Origin: Saprospiraceae bacterium UBA2329
GTDB lineage: Bacteria > Bacteroidota > Bacteroidia > Chitinophagales > Saprospiraceae
Direction of reading: 5' to 3'
Length of the DNA: 26,486 nucleotides
Assembly (NCBI GenBank): GCA_002344975.1
Contig: DDUV01000047.1
Coordinates: 1-26,486, forward strand
A model generated the notes under the pieces. That model was not told where the DNA came from. It worked only from the letters and a program-made list of their open reading frames with translations, and did no database searches. Position numbers and translations under genes: made by a program. Within the stretch, counting starts at the first letter, position 1, and each line of letters opens with the position of its first letter. Below, piece by piece: positions 7,229-15,418 of the stretch.

Positions 7229-9932
7229 CGAACGCCCGCAAGGGGTCGGCCACGTTACGCTGGTTCGGGATTTTGATAAAATCCAGGGTGCCGGGTTTGA
7301 CGGCGAGGGAAAAATTATAAGTACCCCGCGTAGGTTGCCAGTTGAACAACAAACTCCAACAATGCAAATCTCTGCTGAAACCAAAGGACGGAAACGACAA
7401 CCCTCTTTGCCTGAAATCGTAGCCGAAATTGCCCACATTGATGGCCCAGTTGGGGCTGAGTTGTATATTGCCCTGCACATTGATGGCATTCGTGGCGATG
7501 TCGAAAACAGCATTGCCCGCGTTGTCGGTGCGCCAGCCCATGACGAGGTTGTGATTGAGGCTGAAGTTTTCAAACAAACTGAGGAAATCCTCTTCTTTCA
7601 CTTTGTTGCCGCCCCCGGTCTGCTGCGTTCGCAGGTCTTCCACCACTTCTTCCGGTTTGCCTTGCAATAGAGACCTCAGCTTGCCCACCGTGATACTGGT
7701 ATTGAAACTGATGTCTGCGCGGGTGAAGCGGAGCAGTTGTTTGCGGTCTTGCCAGACTGAAATGTTGATTCTACGGCCCTGCTCATCAGCGATGTAAGGA
7801 TCGAAAGCCGCTCCGAGGCTCATGGTGGTCATGCCTTTGAAAAAACGGGCAGTACCTGCGGCAGTCACCGGGCTGAATTTGAGAGAATCGGCAGCAAAAT
7901 TGTAGGAACCGCCCAGTACCAGGTTGTCGAAGAGTTTGATTTTGCGGTCCACCGTATCCTTTTTACCTCGCAGTTTGGCCTCGAAAATGTTGTTGAACGA
8001 ATACGACAGCGCCATTTGCCGTTCGCTTTGCGGCGGCCCTCCATAAATGCCCCCCTCGAAAACGGAGTAGGTTCGGATGAGATCGGCGCGGATAGAATCC
8101 TGCACACTTTGGAAATACCCCAGATTGGGATTGTTGTAATTGGGCGAGTAATTGAACGAAATACTGGGTTTGATTACATGCCGCAAGCCGCGCAGGTAGC
8201 CGCTTTTGAAACGCATGGTGCCGAATATCTGCGTAGTGAGCGAGAGGCTGGCCGAATAAGTGCGGTACGGTGTGAAGCCCGATCTTCGGAATTGCTCGAT
8301 GCGCCCCAGACGGAGGGTATCGGTGCGCAGAACGCCCTGAATGATGGTGTCGCGGGTTTCGAGTCCGGGGATGAAATTGCGCTGCGTAGATTGTAGGTAC
8401 CACACTTCGTTGTAGTTGATGCCGGGGTTGAGATTGAAAAACTTCAGCACCTTGAACGAGGTGCCGGTACTGGCCGTGTGCCGCACGCCGAACTGTGCGT
8501 TGTCCAAAGTGGCGCGGGTAAACAGCGTGGTATCGGTAGTAACGAACCGGTTGGCTGCCTCACCCGAATAGCGCAGCACGATGCTCTCGTACCAGCGTTC
8601 CGCCCCGACGCGTTCCTTGCGTTTGAAAGGATAGAGCGCCTGCACCGGAAACTGGATATTGGGGAAGTTGATGGTCATTTCGCGGCTGACGGCGTTCTGG
8701 CTGTGGTTCATGCTCACGCTGAGGCTGTACGGTTTGCCGGGGTAGGTTTTGTTGTAAGACAGATTGGAGTTGAGTTGTGTGTTGAGTACGCTTTGGGCAT
8801 CGTTGTAGCGGCGTTGTTGGTTGTTGTTGGTTTGAATATTGACGCTGCCCCCGAAAGTACGGGTAGGATGCGCCGCGCGATCCTGATTGTGCCGCCAGGA
8901 GAGTCCGAAAGAATTGATGGTATCAAAAGTGCCTTCATTGTTTTCTCTACGTTGAGAATCATAGTTGATGGTCATGCCGCCGGAATACTTGTAGCGCTTG
9001 CGGTAGTCGGCAGTAGCCGAAACGCCCCAGGTGCCGGAAAATGGGTAGATGTTGCCCCTCAACTGCAGGTTGAGATGATCATTGATGGGGAAATACCAGC
9101 CCACGCCACGCAAGCCAAAGCCCCATTGGTCGGAATACTCGTAATCGTTGGGAAAAAGCAGACCGGTTTGTTTGCCTCCGGGAATGGGAAAGAAGCCAAA
9201 CGGCAGTGCAATGGGAGTGGGTACGCCGCCGATTTCGAGGTAAGATGGCCCCACGATGACCATCTTATCTGGGATGATTTTCATTTTTTTGGCCCGGATG
9301 CCGAAATGCGGATGGTCGGCCGTACAGGTGGTGAACAGGCCGTTGTGGCTGCAAATCACATCGTTGGCGGTGGTATCGGTTTCCGTGACTGCGCCGCTGA
9401 TGAATTTGGATTTTTCAGCGTGGATAAAGATGTCGTTTTGCTGCGAAGTGACCTCATACACCATGCCCTTGCGCGATTTGAAATTGTAGCGCATGCGTTT
9501 GGCCTCGAAGGTTTGCTCGCCTTCTGAAAATTGGGGAAAACCCGCCAATTGGCCGGTGCTGTCGGGGCGCCCTTCGGCAGAGACGATGCTCGATTTCCAG
9601 TCGAAAACAATATAATCGGCTTGCAGCGTTATGGTGGTGTATTTCACAACAGCCTGCCCGAAGAGATGCACTTTTTGGTCTTCCACGTCCAAAATCATAG
9701 AATCGCGGGCCTCATACTCTACCGGTGCGTCCAAAGAATCTTTGGAAAATACCACGCCACTGAACAGAGGGGGAGGCAGGGAGTCGAGGGCGAGGTTCAG
9801 GGAGTCGGTGCTGAAGGTGAGCGTATCGGCAGGAGCCGGCGGGATGCTGTCGGGCAAAGGGCGCTGCTGGGCGAAGAGGTTCCACGCGCCGCACAGCAAG
9901 ATGAAAAATATGCAGTACTTCTTTGTTTTCAA
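7224..9932 (-). CDS. lptD: LPS-assembly protein LptD (OstA-like N-domain plus outer-membrane barrel)
   Basis: LptD is the outer-membrane barrel that, with LptE, inserts lipopolysaccharide into the outer leaflet. The 902-residue product has a signal peptide (KYCIFFILLCGAWNLFAQQ), a Pro/Ser/Asp-rich spacer, an OstA/LptA-like beta-jellyroll at about residues 72-200 (YEARDSMILD, then GQAVVKYTTITLQADYIVFD), the conserved cysteine-containing CSHNGLFTTCTADHPHFGIR segment, and PSYLEIGGVPTPIALPFGFFPI. The rest is alternating beta-strand sequence, as expected for the barrel. The start codon is TTG at 9932; the next in-frame Met would delete the signal peptide, so TTG is required. It is divergent from the amidase gene (63 bases apart), giving a small envelope-biogenesis cluster. 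Confidence 0.92.
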   Translation of the reverse strand: MKTKKYCIFFILLCGAWNLFAQQRPLPDSIPPAPADTLTFSTDSLNLALDSLPPPLFSGVVFSKDSLDAPVEYEARDSMILDVEDQKVHLFGQAVVKYTTITLQADYIVFDWKSSIVSAEGRPDSTGQLAGFPQFSEGEQTFEAKRMRYNFKSRKGMVYEVTSQQNDIFIHAEKSKFISGAVTETDTTANDVICSHNGLFTTCTADHPHFGIRAKKMKIIPDKMVIVGPSYLEIGGVPTPIALPFGFFPIPGGKQTGLLFPNDYEYSDQWGFGLRGVGWYFPINDHLNLQLRGNIYPFSGTWGVSATADYRKRYKYSGGMTINYDSQRRENNEGTFDTINSFGLSWRHNQDRAAHPTRTFGGSVNIQTNNNQQRRYNDAQSVLNTQLNSNLSYNKTYPGKPYSLSVSMNHSQNAVSREMTINFPNIQFPVQALYPFKRKERVGAERWYESIVLRYSGEAANRFVTTDTTLFTRATLDNAQFGVRHTASTGTSFKVLKFFNLNPGINYNEVWYLQSTQRNFIPGLETRDTIIQGVLRTDTLRLGRIEQFRRSGFTPYRTYSASLSLTTQIFGTMRFKSGYLRGLRHVIKPSISFNYSPNYNNPNLGYFQSVQDSIRADLIRTYSVFEGGIYGGPPQSERQMALSYSFNNIFEAKLRGKKDTVDRKIKLFDNLVLGGSYNFAADSLKFSPVTAAGTARFFKGMTTMSLGAAFDPYIADEQGRRINISVWQDRKQLLRFTRADISFNTSITVGKLRSLLQGKPEEVVEDLRTQQTGGGNKVKEEDFLSLFENFSLNHNLVMGWRTDNAGNAVFDIATNAINVQGNIQLSPNWAINVGNFGYDFRQRGLSFPSFGFSRDLHCWSLLFNWQPTRGTYNFSLAVKPGTLDFIKIPNQRNVADPLRAFE

Positions 9933-9995
9933 GCGATTATAAACTTATTTTGCACGACAAAACCAACTACGCTGTTGATTCAGGAAAACTTTACA

Positions 9996-11387
9996 ATGAG
10001 AAACATTCAAAGGCAACCCACGTCCCAAACGCGCCAATGCCATCTTCCGTCCCTGCTCTTAAAAGGCTTTAACGTTTTCTTAGCGTTCGCGCTGTGGGCC
10101 ATTCCCGCCTCAATCGGGCGCGAAATTATCAAACCCGCCGATATTTTGCCCAACAGAATGCGCACCGTTGTCATTGACGCGGGGCATGGCGGCCACGATC
10201 CGGGCTGTCTGGGCAGCGACAGCCGCGAAAAACACATCACCCTCTCGGTGGCCAAACGCCTCGCCGCAGCTATTCAGGCCGCTCACCCCGATCTCAAAGT
10301 GGTACTCACCCGCGATACCGATGTGTTCGTTCCTTTGCATGAGCGGGCCTCCATCGCCAATCGCCTGCACGCCGACCTGTTCATCTCCATTCACTGCAAT
10401 TTTATGCCAGGAAAATCCTCGGTACAAGGTTCCGAAACCTATGTGATGGGCCTGCACACCACCGAGCACAACCTCGCTGTGGCAAAACGAGAAAATGCCG
10501 CTATCTTGTTGGAAGATAACTACGAAACGAATTACGATTTCGACCCCAACTCGCCGGAAGGCCACATTGCGCTCAGTATGTTTCAGAGTGCCTACATCGA
10601 GCAGAGCATCCTGTTTGCCGACCTCGTAGAGAAGCACATAGCGCTCATCGGGCGCAAAAGCCGGGGTGTGCGGCAGGCCGGTTTTGTGGTACTCAAAGCT
10701 ACCGCCATGCCCTCGGCCCTCATCGAAATCGGTTTTTTGAGCAACAAAGATGAGGAAACGTACCTCAAAGCGGATGACGGCCAGGCTGCCGTCACCGGGG
10801 CCATCCTTGATGCGTTTTCGCAATATCGCATTTTGCGCGAAAGCGGAACCGCTGCATTGCCTGTGGCAACGACTCCCAAAACGGTGCCTGCGCCCCAAAC
10901 AAACGCTCAGCCGTCCGCCCGCTCCAAACCGGAAGGCATCCCGTTGGGCGCCATAGAGCAACCCGCCGTTGCCGCCACGCCCGAACCCGTATCTCCGCCG
11001 CCGGCTTCTTACTCCTGGCCTTCTACCGATACGCCCAAAGTGATAGGCCAAAAAACGCCGCCAACAGACACCCGGCCACGCGGTACAGACGGGGCTGCCG
11101 CCAAAACGGAACCCGCTGCGGTTCAGGTGGAGTTTTGTGTGCAGCTTTCGGCCACCGCTGCGCCTGCCGATTTGAATTTGCCGGTTTGGAAAAGCACGGG
11201 CTATCAGGTGCAAGAGTTGAAAGAAGACGGCAGGTACAAATATCTGATCAGAAACATAACAACCTATGCACAGGCACAACAGGTTAAAAATCAGGTACAA
11301 AGCAACGGCTTTCCGGGCGCTTTCATCACGGCTTACCAACAGGGCCGCCGCATCAGCGTGGAAGAGGCCATCCGATTGACCAAATGA
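9996..11387 (+). CDS. N-acetylmuramoyl-L-alanine amidase (Amidase_3) with C-terminal SPOR domain
   Basis: This zinc amidase cleaves the bond between MurNAc and the stem peptide of peptidoglycan during cell separation. The 463-residue protein has an N-terminal hydrophobic export segment (residues about 19-40), the Amidase_3 domain at 56-277 and a Pro/Thr-rich linker. A SPOR-like domain follows at about 385-455, which would bind denuded septal glycan. Ligands and catalytic residues are visible: H64 in DAGHGG, E79 in SREKHITLS, H133 in SIHCN and E244 in ALIEIGFLSN. The ATG at 9996 was chosen because the longer frame from 9531 runs antisense inside lptD and has no signal peptide. It precedes the mlaD-like gene, which has its own -7 box. 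Confidence 0.93.
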   Translation: MRNIQRQPTSQTRQCHLPSLLLKGFNVFLAFALWAIPASIGREIIKPADILPNRMRTVVIDAGHGGHDPGCLGSDSREKHITLSVAKRLAAAIQAAHPDLKVVLTRDTDVFVPLHERASIANRLHADLFISIHCNFMPGKSSVQGSETYVMGLHTTEHNLAVAKRENAAILLEDNYETNYDFDPNSPEGHIALSMFQSAYIEQSILFADLVEKHIALIGRKSRGVRQAGFVVLKATAMPSALIEIGFLSNKDEETYLKADDGQAAVTGAILDAFSQYRILRESGTAALPVATTPKTVPAPQTNAQPSARSKPEGIPLGAIEQPAVAATPEPVSPPPASYSWPSTDTPKVIGQKTPPTDTRPRGTDGAAAKTEPAAVQVEFCVQLSATAAPADLNLPVWKSTGYQVQELKEDGRYKYLIRNITTYAQAQQVKNQVQSNGFPGAFITAYQQGRRISVEEAIRLTK

Positions 11388-11419
11388 TTCAAAAACCGGC
11401 GTGTTGAATGGAGTTTTGC

Positions 11420-11427
11420 TACCTTTG
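11420..11427 (+). promoter_or_regulatory. Candidate -7 promoter box for the MCE gene
   Basis: TACCTTTG matches TAnnTTTG. It lies inside the longer possible frame that starts at ATG 11408. If it is a promoter, transcription begins near 11434 and translation must start at ATG 11456. Confidence 0.5.
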
Positions 11428-11455
11428 TGCGCTCAATGATCCAAAATCCTTTTCA

Positions 11456-12511
11456 ATGAAAATTTCAAGTGAAGTAAAAATCGGCCTGCTCACTATTGTC
11501 ACCCTGGCGGTCTCGCTTTGGGGGTTCAAATTCATTCAGGGCAAGAATATGCTGCGCGCTTCCAATGTATATTATGTGGAGTACCCCAGCATTGACCTGC
11601 TCAAAAAGGCTACCGATGTGACGATCAACGGCTTCCCCGTAGGCGTTGTGTCCGATATGTATCTCAAACCCAACGACCCCGAAAAACGCATTGTGGTGGT
11701 GCTTGACCTCAAACGAGACATTCAGATTCCGAAAGATGCCCGCGCCGTCATTGTTTCTACCGGTTTTATGGGAGATAAAAGCGTGATGATTAAATACGAC
11801 CGCGCCTGTACCGGCCCCGATTGCGCCCAAAGCGGCGATTATCTCAAAGGCGAATTGCAGGGTTTTATGTCTTATATGTTGGGCGGCGACGGCACTATGG
11901 ACGCATACATGGCCTCTATTAAATCGGGTTTTGCCGACCTTATTGATACGCTCAATCAGCAGCTTCTCAGCCCCGAAAGCCAAACGCCGATTGCAGAAAG
12001 TGTGGCCGACTTGCGCAAATCGCTGGCCAACTTAGAGTCGGCTACCGCCCAACTTGATCAACTCATGCGTCGCTCCGGCGGCAAGATTGACGGCACGCTG
12101 GGCAATTTGCAGTCCATTACTGGGAATTTTGACTCTAAAGAAAAGGAAATCAACACTTTAATTGATAATTTCAGCGCGGTGAGCACTCAAATGAAAGAAG
12201 CCGATCTGAAAAAGACGCTCGAGGAAGTAAAGGCTTCGGTGAGCAATCTCAAAACCACGCTGGCTACTACGGAGCAAACATTGGGCAGCGTCAACACGAT
12301 GATGGGCAAAATCAATGCGGGCGAAGGCTCGCTGGGCAAGCTGCTCAAAGACGACGCTTTGTTCAACGATCTCTCCGGGCTGAGTACCAAAGCCGACTCG
12401 CTGATGACCGATATTCAGACGCGCCCGTACAGGTACATGCCGCTGAAAAGCCGTGCCAGAGTTAAAAAATTTGATCGCTTGGATGCGAAAGAGACCGGTA
12501 CCAAGCAATGA
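11456..12511 (+). CDS. mlaD: MCE/MlaD family lipid-transport substrate-binding protein
   Basis: MlaD-type proteins are membrane-anchored hexamer-forming MCE subunits that shuttle phospholipids between inner and outer membranes. The 351-residue protein starts MKISSEVKIGLLTIVTLAVSLWGFKFIQG, a single anchor helix. The MCE domain follows at about residues 40-130, with TDVTINGFPVGVV and STGFMGDKSVMI. The C-terminal half, about 170-320, is heptad-rich and probably an elongated helical or coiled-coil tunnel. Start 11456 fits the -7 box at 11420 and the family N-terminus. The permease (MlaE) and ATPase (MlaF) genes are not in this window. Its last 29 bases overlap the downstream methyltransferase frame. 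Confidence 0.9.
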   Translation: MKISSEVKIGLLTIVTLAVSLWGFKFIQGKNMLRASNVYYVEYPSIDLLKKATDVTINGFPVGVVSDMYLKPNDPEKRIVVVLDLKRDIQIPKDARAVIVSTGFMGDKSVMIKYDRACTGPDCAQSGDYLKGELQGFMSYMLGGDGTMDAYMASIKSGFADLIDTLNQQLLSPESQTPIAESVADLRKSLANLESATAQLDQLMRRSGGKIDGTLGNLQSITGNFDSKEKEINTLIDNFSAVSTQMKEADLKKTLEEVKASVSNLKTTLATTEQTLGSVNTMMGKINAGEGSLGKLLKDDALFNDLSGLSTKADSLMTDIQTRPYRYMPLKSRARVKKFDRLDAKETGTKQ

Positions 12512-13046
12512 TGCGGCTGTTCGCAACCGATATGCCGAACTGGGCGTAGAAGTCTATTACCGCGAGGAAGGCAGCGATTACAACAACCCGCATTTTCCGC
12601 AGATCAGGCAGTTGTTGTTGAATAACCGGCATCGGATAGACTTCAGCCACAGCCTCGATTTTTGTTGCGGCAGCGGCGAAGTCAGCAAGGTGGTACTCGA
12701 AATGGGCTTCCCGCTCCCGTCTGCTTCCGACCCATTCACAGCAGAGGCGTACGGGCGCAATTTCGATGCGGAATGCCTCCCCTGGAGCTTCGACGACGTG
12801 ATCCGGGGCAAAGCCGAGGGCCGTTTTTCGTCGGTGATATGCAGTTTTGCCATGCACCTCTGCCCGGAGAAAAAGTTGTTTCCGCTCACGCGCCAACTGT
12901 TGTCTATGGCGCCGCAATTGGTAGTCGTTACTCCGCACAAGCGGCCCGACTTATCCAAGCTCGAAGGGGTGCAACTGGATTTCGAGGATGCTTGGCGTAC
13001 CGAGCGCGGCAAATCGGTATTTTTGAAATCGTATTCTTTGCGGTAG
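12483..13046 (+). CDS. Class I SAM-dependent methyltransferase-like protein
   Basis: The 187-residue product contains LDFCCGSGEVSKVVLEMGFP at about residues 58-77. This resembles SAM-binding motif I (E/DxGxGxG) with CCGSG in place of the usual glycine-rich loop. A DPFTAEAYG segment and a VICSFAMHLC segment follow at motif II/IV-like positions. The substrate is unknown. An ATG at 12453 is also in frame, but 12483 gives a shorter overlap (29 bases) with the MCE gene; both imply translational coupling. Its stop codon is followed directly by a heptamer-repeat element that fills the gap to the next gene. Confidence 0.7.
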   Translation: MRKRPVPSNDAAVRNRYAELGVEVYYREEGSDYNNPHFPQIRQLLLNNRHRIDFSHSLDFCCGSGEVSKVVLEMGFPLPSASDPFTAEAYGRNFDAECLPWSFDDVIRGKAEGRFSSVICSFAMHLCPEKKLFPLTRQLLSMAPQLVVVTPHKRPDLSKLEGVQLDFEDAWRTERGKSVFLKSYSLR

Positions 13047-13130
13047 TCCGGTATTCAGTAGGTGGTGGGCTTTTCCCAACCCGGAACCTGGAACCCGGAA
13101 CCCGGAATTGTGAATCTGAAATAATCAACC
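13047..13130 (+). repeat. Composite interspersed repeat, copy A (GTGGGC box plus heptamer array)
   Basis: The element fills the whole gap from the methyltransferase stop (13046) to the next ATG (13131). A 21-bp box at 13056-13076 has the core GGTGGTGGGC. From 13078 come consecutive 7-bp units: AACCCGG, AACCTGG, AACCCGG, AACCCGG, then the decayed AATTGTG, AATCTGA, AATAATC. The final AACC runs directly into the ATG in the same 7-base phase. It matches copies at 23665-23820 and 25627-25785. Confidence 0.8.
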
Positions 13131-13727
13131 ATGCTTTTCAGAATTGTCATCGTTCTTTTCAGTGTAGTCGCTTTCATCAATGGATGCAACAGCCTGATTT
13201 CCCGCGTAGCCGGCACCCACAAACTCCGCCAATACAGTATGGAACAAGTGGTACAAGAGGGCATCGGCGACGCCGATTTTATAGTAGCTGCCTCGGCCTG
13301 GCGCAGCGGCGACTTTGTACATACGCCGCCCCTCAAGCGCGGCTACAAGCCGGTATTGGCCTACCCGATATTGAGCAAGAGCCAGATGGACAGCATAGAC
13401 AAAGGCATGGCCGTGCATCCTGCCATCATTGCATGGACACAACGCTTCGATGCAAACTGTGTCAATGCAGGCAATTGCGTTCCCAAAGAGGAATTCACCC
13501 TCAAGGGCATTACCCGCAAAATTGACAAAGAACGCAACCGCGTGACAACGTTGCCCAAAGACCGCTACATCATCCCGGAAAACATCACCTACCTCGAAAC
13601 CGAACGCGAGCCTTTGGCCTGGTATTGGAATTTGGTCATCATGCTGGCAGCGCTGGCACTGGGCGGCGGCACAGAATGGTATCATTCCCGGAAATCGAAA
13701 AACACAACGGAACCAACTCAAAAATAA
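13131..13727 (+). CDS. Two-TM protein of unknown function
   Basis: I do not recognise this 198-residue protein. An N-terminal hydrophobic segment (MLFRIVIVLFSVVAFINGCN) could be a membrane anchor or signal peptide. A C-terminal hydrophobic stretch (WNLVIMLAALALGGG, about residues 165-180) is followed by a short basic tail, so the middle domain probably faces the periplasm. Two Cys in the central part (CVNAGNC) could form a disulfide. A predominantly soluble mid-region includes conserved-looking AHPAII-like and PKDRYIIPENITYLE segments. It lies 6 bases upstream of tpiA and is likely co-transcribed with it. The start immediately follows the heptamer repeat. Confidence 0.75.
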   Translation: MLFRIVIVLFSVVAFINGCNSLISRVAGTHKLRQYSMEQVVQEGIGDADFIVAASAWRSGDFVHTPPLKRGYKPVLAYPILSKSQMDSIDKGMAVHPAIIAWTQRFDANCVNAGNCVPKEEFTLKGITRKIDKERNRVTTLPKDRYIIPENITYLETEREPLAWYWNLVIMLAALALGGGTEWYHSRKSKNTTEPTQK

Positions 13728-13733
13728 CAACTT

Positions 13734-14495
13734 ATGATACAGAGACAACGCATTGTGGCCGGCAACTGGAAAATGAATAAGTCATATGTGGAAGGCCGCG
13801 AGCTGGTAAAAGAAATTTCCGACCGCCTGCAACCCACCGATACGATGGTCATCCTGGCGCCGCCCTTTATTCACCTCAACAATGTGGGCAACAACATTCG
13901 AGGCGTGGCCAATATGTTCCTCGCCGCCCAAAACTGCCACTGGGCAGAAAGCGGCGCCTACACCGGCGAAATCTCCGCCCGGATGCTCGAATCCATTGAG
14001 GTGCAATATGTTATCATTGGGCACTCCGAACGCCGCGAGTACTTCCTCGAAACCGACGAGATATTGGCTAAAAAAATAGACGCCGTTTTGGCGCACAACA
14101 TGCGTCCGATTTTCTGCTGCGGCGAAAAACTCGAAGTGCGCGAAGCCGGCACGCAGGAACAATTGGTGGAGGAACAACTCCGCAAAGCCCTGTTCCACCT
14201 GTCGCCGGAGGCATTTCAAAAGGTCGTCATCGCTTACGAACCCGTGTGGGCCATCGGTACCGGCAAAACGGCCTCGCCCCAACAGGCACAAGACATGCAC
14301 GCTTTCATTCGCAGCGTCATTGCCGGCCAATATGGCGATGAAGCAGCTCAGGCTACCTCCATTCTGTACGGCGGCAGTTGCAATCCCTCCAATGCGCGCG
14401 AGCTGTTCGGTCAGGCCGATGTGGACGGGGGGCTTATTGGGGGCGCCTCGCTCAAAGCCGATGATTTTCTGGCGATAGTGAACAGTTTTTCATAA
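13734..14495 (+). CDS. tpiA: Triosephosphate isomerase
   Basis: TpiA interconverts dihydroxyacetone phosphate and glyceraldehyde 3-phosphate in glycolysis and gluconeogenesis; it is a cytosolic TIM barrel. The 253-residue length is normal. Catalytic residues are visible: K13 in AGNWKMN, H97 in IIGHSERR and E169 in AYEPVWAIGTGKTA. The phosphate-binding loop YGGS is near residue 205 and GGLIGGASL is near the C-terminus. The gene is tightly packed: 6 bases after the upstream frame and one base before the next ATG. The identification is secure. Confidence 0.98.
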   Translation: MIQRQRIVAGNWKMNKSYVEGRELVKEISDRLQPTDTMVILAPPFIHLNNVGNNIRGVANMFLAAQNCHWAESGAYTGEISARMLESIEVQYVIIGHSERREYFLETDEILAKKIDAVLAHNMRPIFCCGEKLEVREAGTQEQLVEEQLRKALFHLSPEAFQKVVIAYEPVWAIGTGKTASPQQAQDMHAFIRSVIAGQYGDEAAQATSILYGGSCNPSNARELFGQADVDGGLIGGASLKADDFLAIVNSFS

Positions 14496-14496
14496 G

Positions 14497-14835
14497 ATGA
14501 ATGAGGACTTACTGGATGATGTCGGCTCGGTAAGAGAAAAACCCTCCCTGCTGTTTTCAAAAATATCGCTGGCAGCAGCGGTGTTCACGATATTGTCTTT
14601 TTTGCTGATGATAGCAGCTATTCCCAGAAGCATTAAGGTATCAGAAAGGCACCCTATGATTATTATCGGTTTATTGTCGGGGCTGATTTTCCTTTTTTTC
14701 CTCGTCGGGGTGATTTCCTCCATCATCGCGCTTGTGAGGAGAGAGCCTTCTCATTGGACCAATTGGGTAGGCAGTATTGCCAACTTGCTGTACCTTCTGG
14801 CGGTTATTGCCACGCTTCTTTTTACCAAAAACTAA
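14497..14835 (+). CDS. Small three-TM membrane protein of unknown function
   Basis: The 112-residue product has a short acidic N-terminus (MNEDLLDDVGS) and three hydrophobic helices at about residues 24-42, 53-76 and 90-108. I recognise no named family, although the arrangement resembles small DUF4190-like proteins. It starts one base after the tpiA stop, so coupling is likely. Nothing in the sequence assigns a function. Confidence 0.7.
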   Translation: MNEDLLDDVGSVREKPSLLFSKISLAAAVFTILSFLLMIAAIPRSIKVSERHPMIIIGLLSGLIFLFFLVGVISSIIALVRREPSHWTNWVGSIANLLYLLAVIATLLFTKN

Positions 14836-14900
14836 AAGATGTATTGATAAATATTTGGCGATACATAATTGATTGTCAGTTGATTATGAGGTTGATTTTG

Positions 14901-14972
14901 TGGTCCCGCCAGGAATCGAACCTGGATCTAGAGTTTAGGAAACTCCTATTCTATCCGTTGAACTACGGGACC
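14901..14972 (-). tRNA. tRNA-Arg (anticodon CCT)
   Basis: The complement folds into a complete 72-nt cloverleaf. The acceptor is GGTCCCG paired with CGGGACC, with discriminator A. The D arm is GTTC/GAAT, the anticodon stem GGAGT/ACTCT encloses loop TTCCTAA, the variable loop has 4 nt, and the T arm CCAGG/CCTGG encloses TTCGATT. Loop positions 34-36 are CCT, reading AGG. The 3' CCA is not encoded. It lies antisense between two plus-strand operons. Confidence 0.95.
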
Positions 14973-15052
14973 GACAGCAGGAAAGTGCTTTCGGGGCGCA
15001 AAGTTATGTTTTTAACCGGCAACCTGAAAAGAAAGTTTTGTAATTTTCGGCC

Positions 15053-15418
15053 ATGAATATTGAGGAATTCCGAGACTACTGCATGGCCAAAAAGGCCGTA
15101 GAAGAAACCTTCCCTTTTGACGAGGTGACGTTGGTTTTTAAGGTCATGGGCAAGATGTTTGCCATCACCGGCCTTGACAATGAGCGCTTTACCGTCACCA
15201 TGAAATGCGATCCCGACTGGGCTGAAGAACTCCGCGAGGAGCACCCCGAAATTCAACCCGGCTATCATACCAGCAAACGCCTTTGGAATACCGTGGATTT
15301 TGAGGGCATGCTCGACGATGCGTTTTTGTGCCGCCTCATTGACCACTCCTACGATCAGGTGCTGGCCGGGCTTCCCAAAAAAGTGCGGCAGGAATGGGAA
15401 CAATGGCCCGAATCATGA
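15053..15418 (+). CDS. MmcQ/YjbR family DNA-binding-fold protein
   Basis: This 121-residue protein matches the MmcQ/YjbR (CyaY-like fold) family. The N-terminus MNIEEFRDYCMAKKAVEETFPFD, the middle KVMGKMFAIT, then FTVTMKCDP and the PGYHTSKRLWNTVDF signature near residues 69-83 are characteristic, as is the C-terminal DHSYDQVLAGLPKK. Family members are described as having a DNA-binding-like double-wing fold, but the cellular role is not established. Its TGA stop overlaps the ATG of the FAD oxidoreductase (ATGA), indicating translational coupling. Confidence 0.92.
   Translation: MNIEEFRDYCMAKKAVEETFPFDEVTLVFKVMGKMFAITGLDNERFTVTMKCDPDWAEELREEHPEIQPGYHTSKRLWNTVDFEGMLDDAFLCRLIDHSYDQVLAGLPKKVRQEWEQWPES

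Noticed and set aside
8478..9527. 349-residue plus-strand open frame
   Set aside because: It is antisense to lptD, which has full domain and signal-peptide support. The antisense translation has no recognisable motif.
10110..11339. 409-residue minus-strand open frame
   Set aside because: It is antisense to the amidase gene, whose zinc ligands and SPOR domain are intact. The composition is shadow-like.
13078..13126. Heptamer tract as a CRISPR array
   Set aside because: Units are 7 bases with no spacers, and there are no cas genes.
14754..15056. 100-residue plus-strand frame
   Set aside because: It runs across the tRNA-Arg gene and the 3' end of another gene; it is not protein-like.
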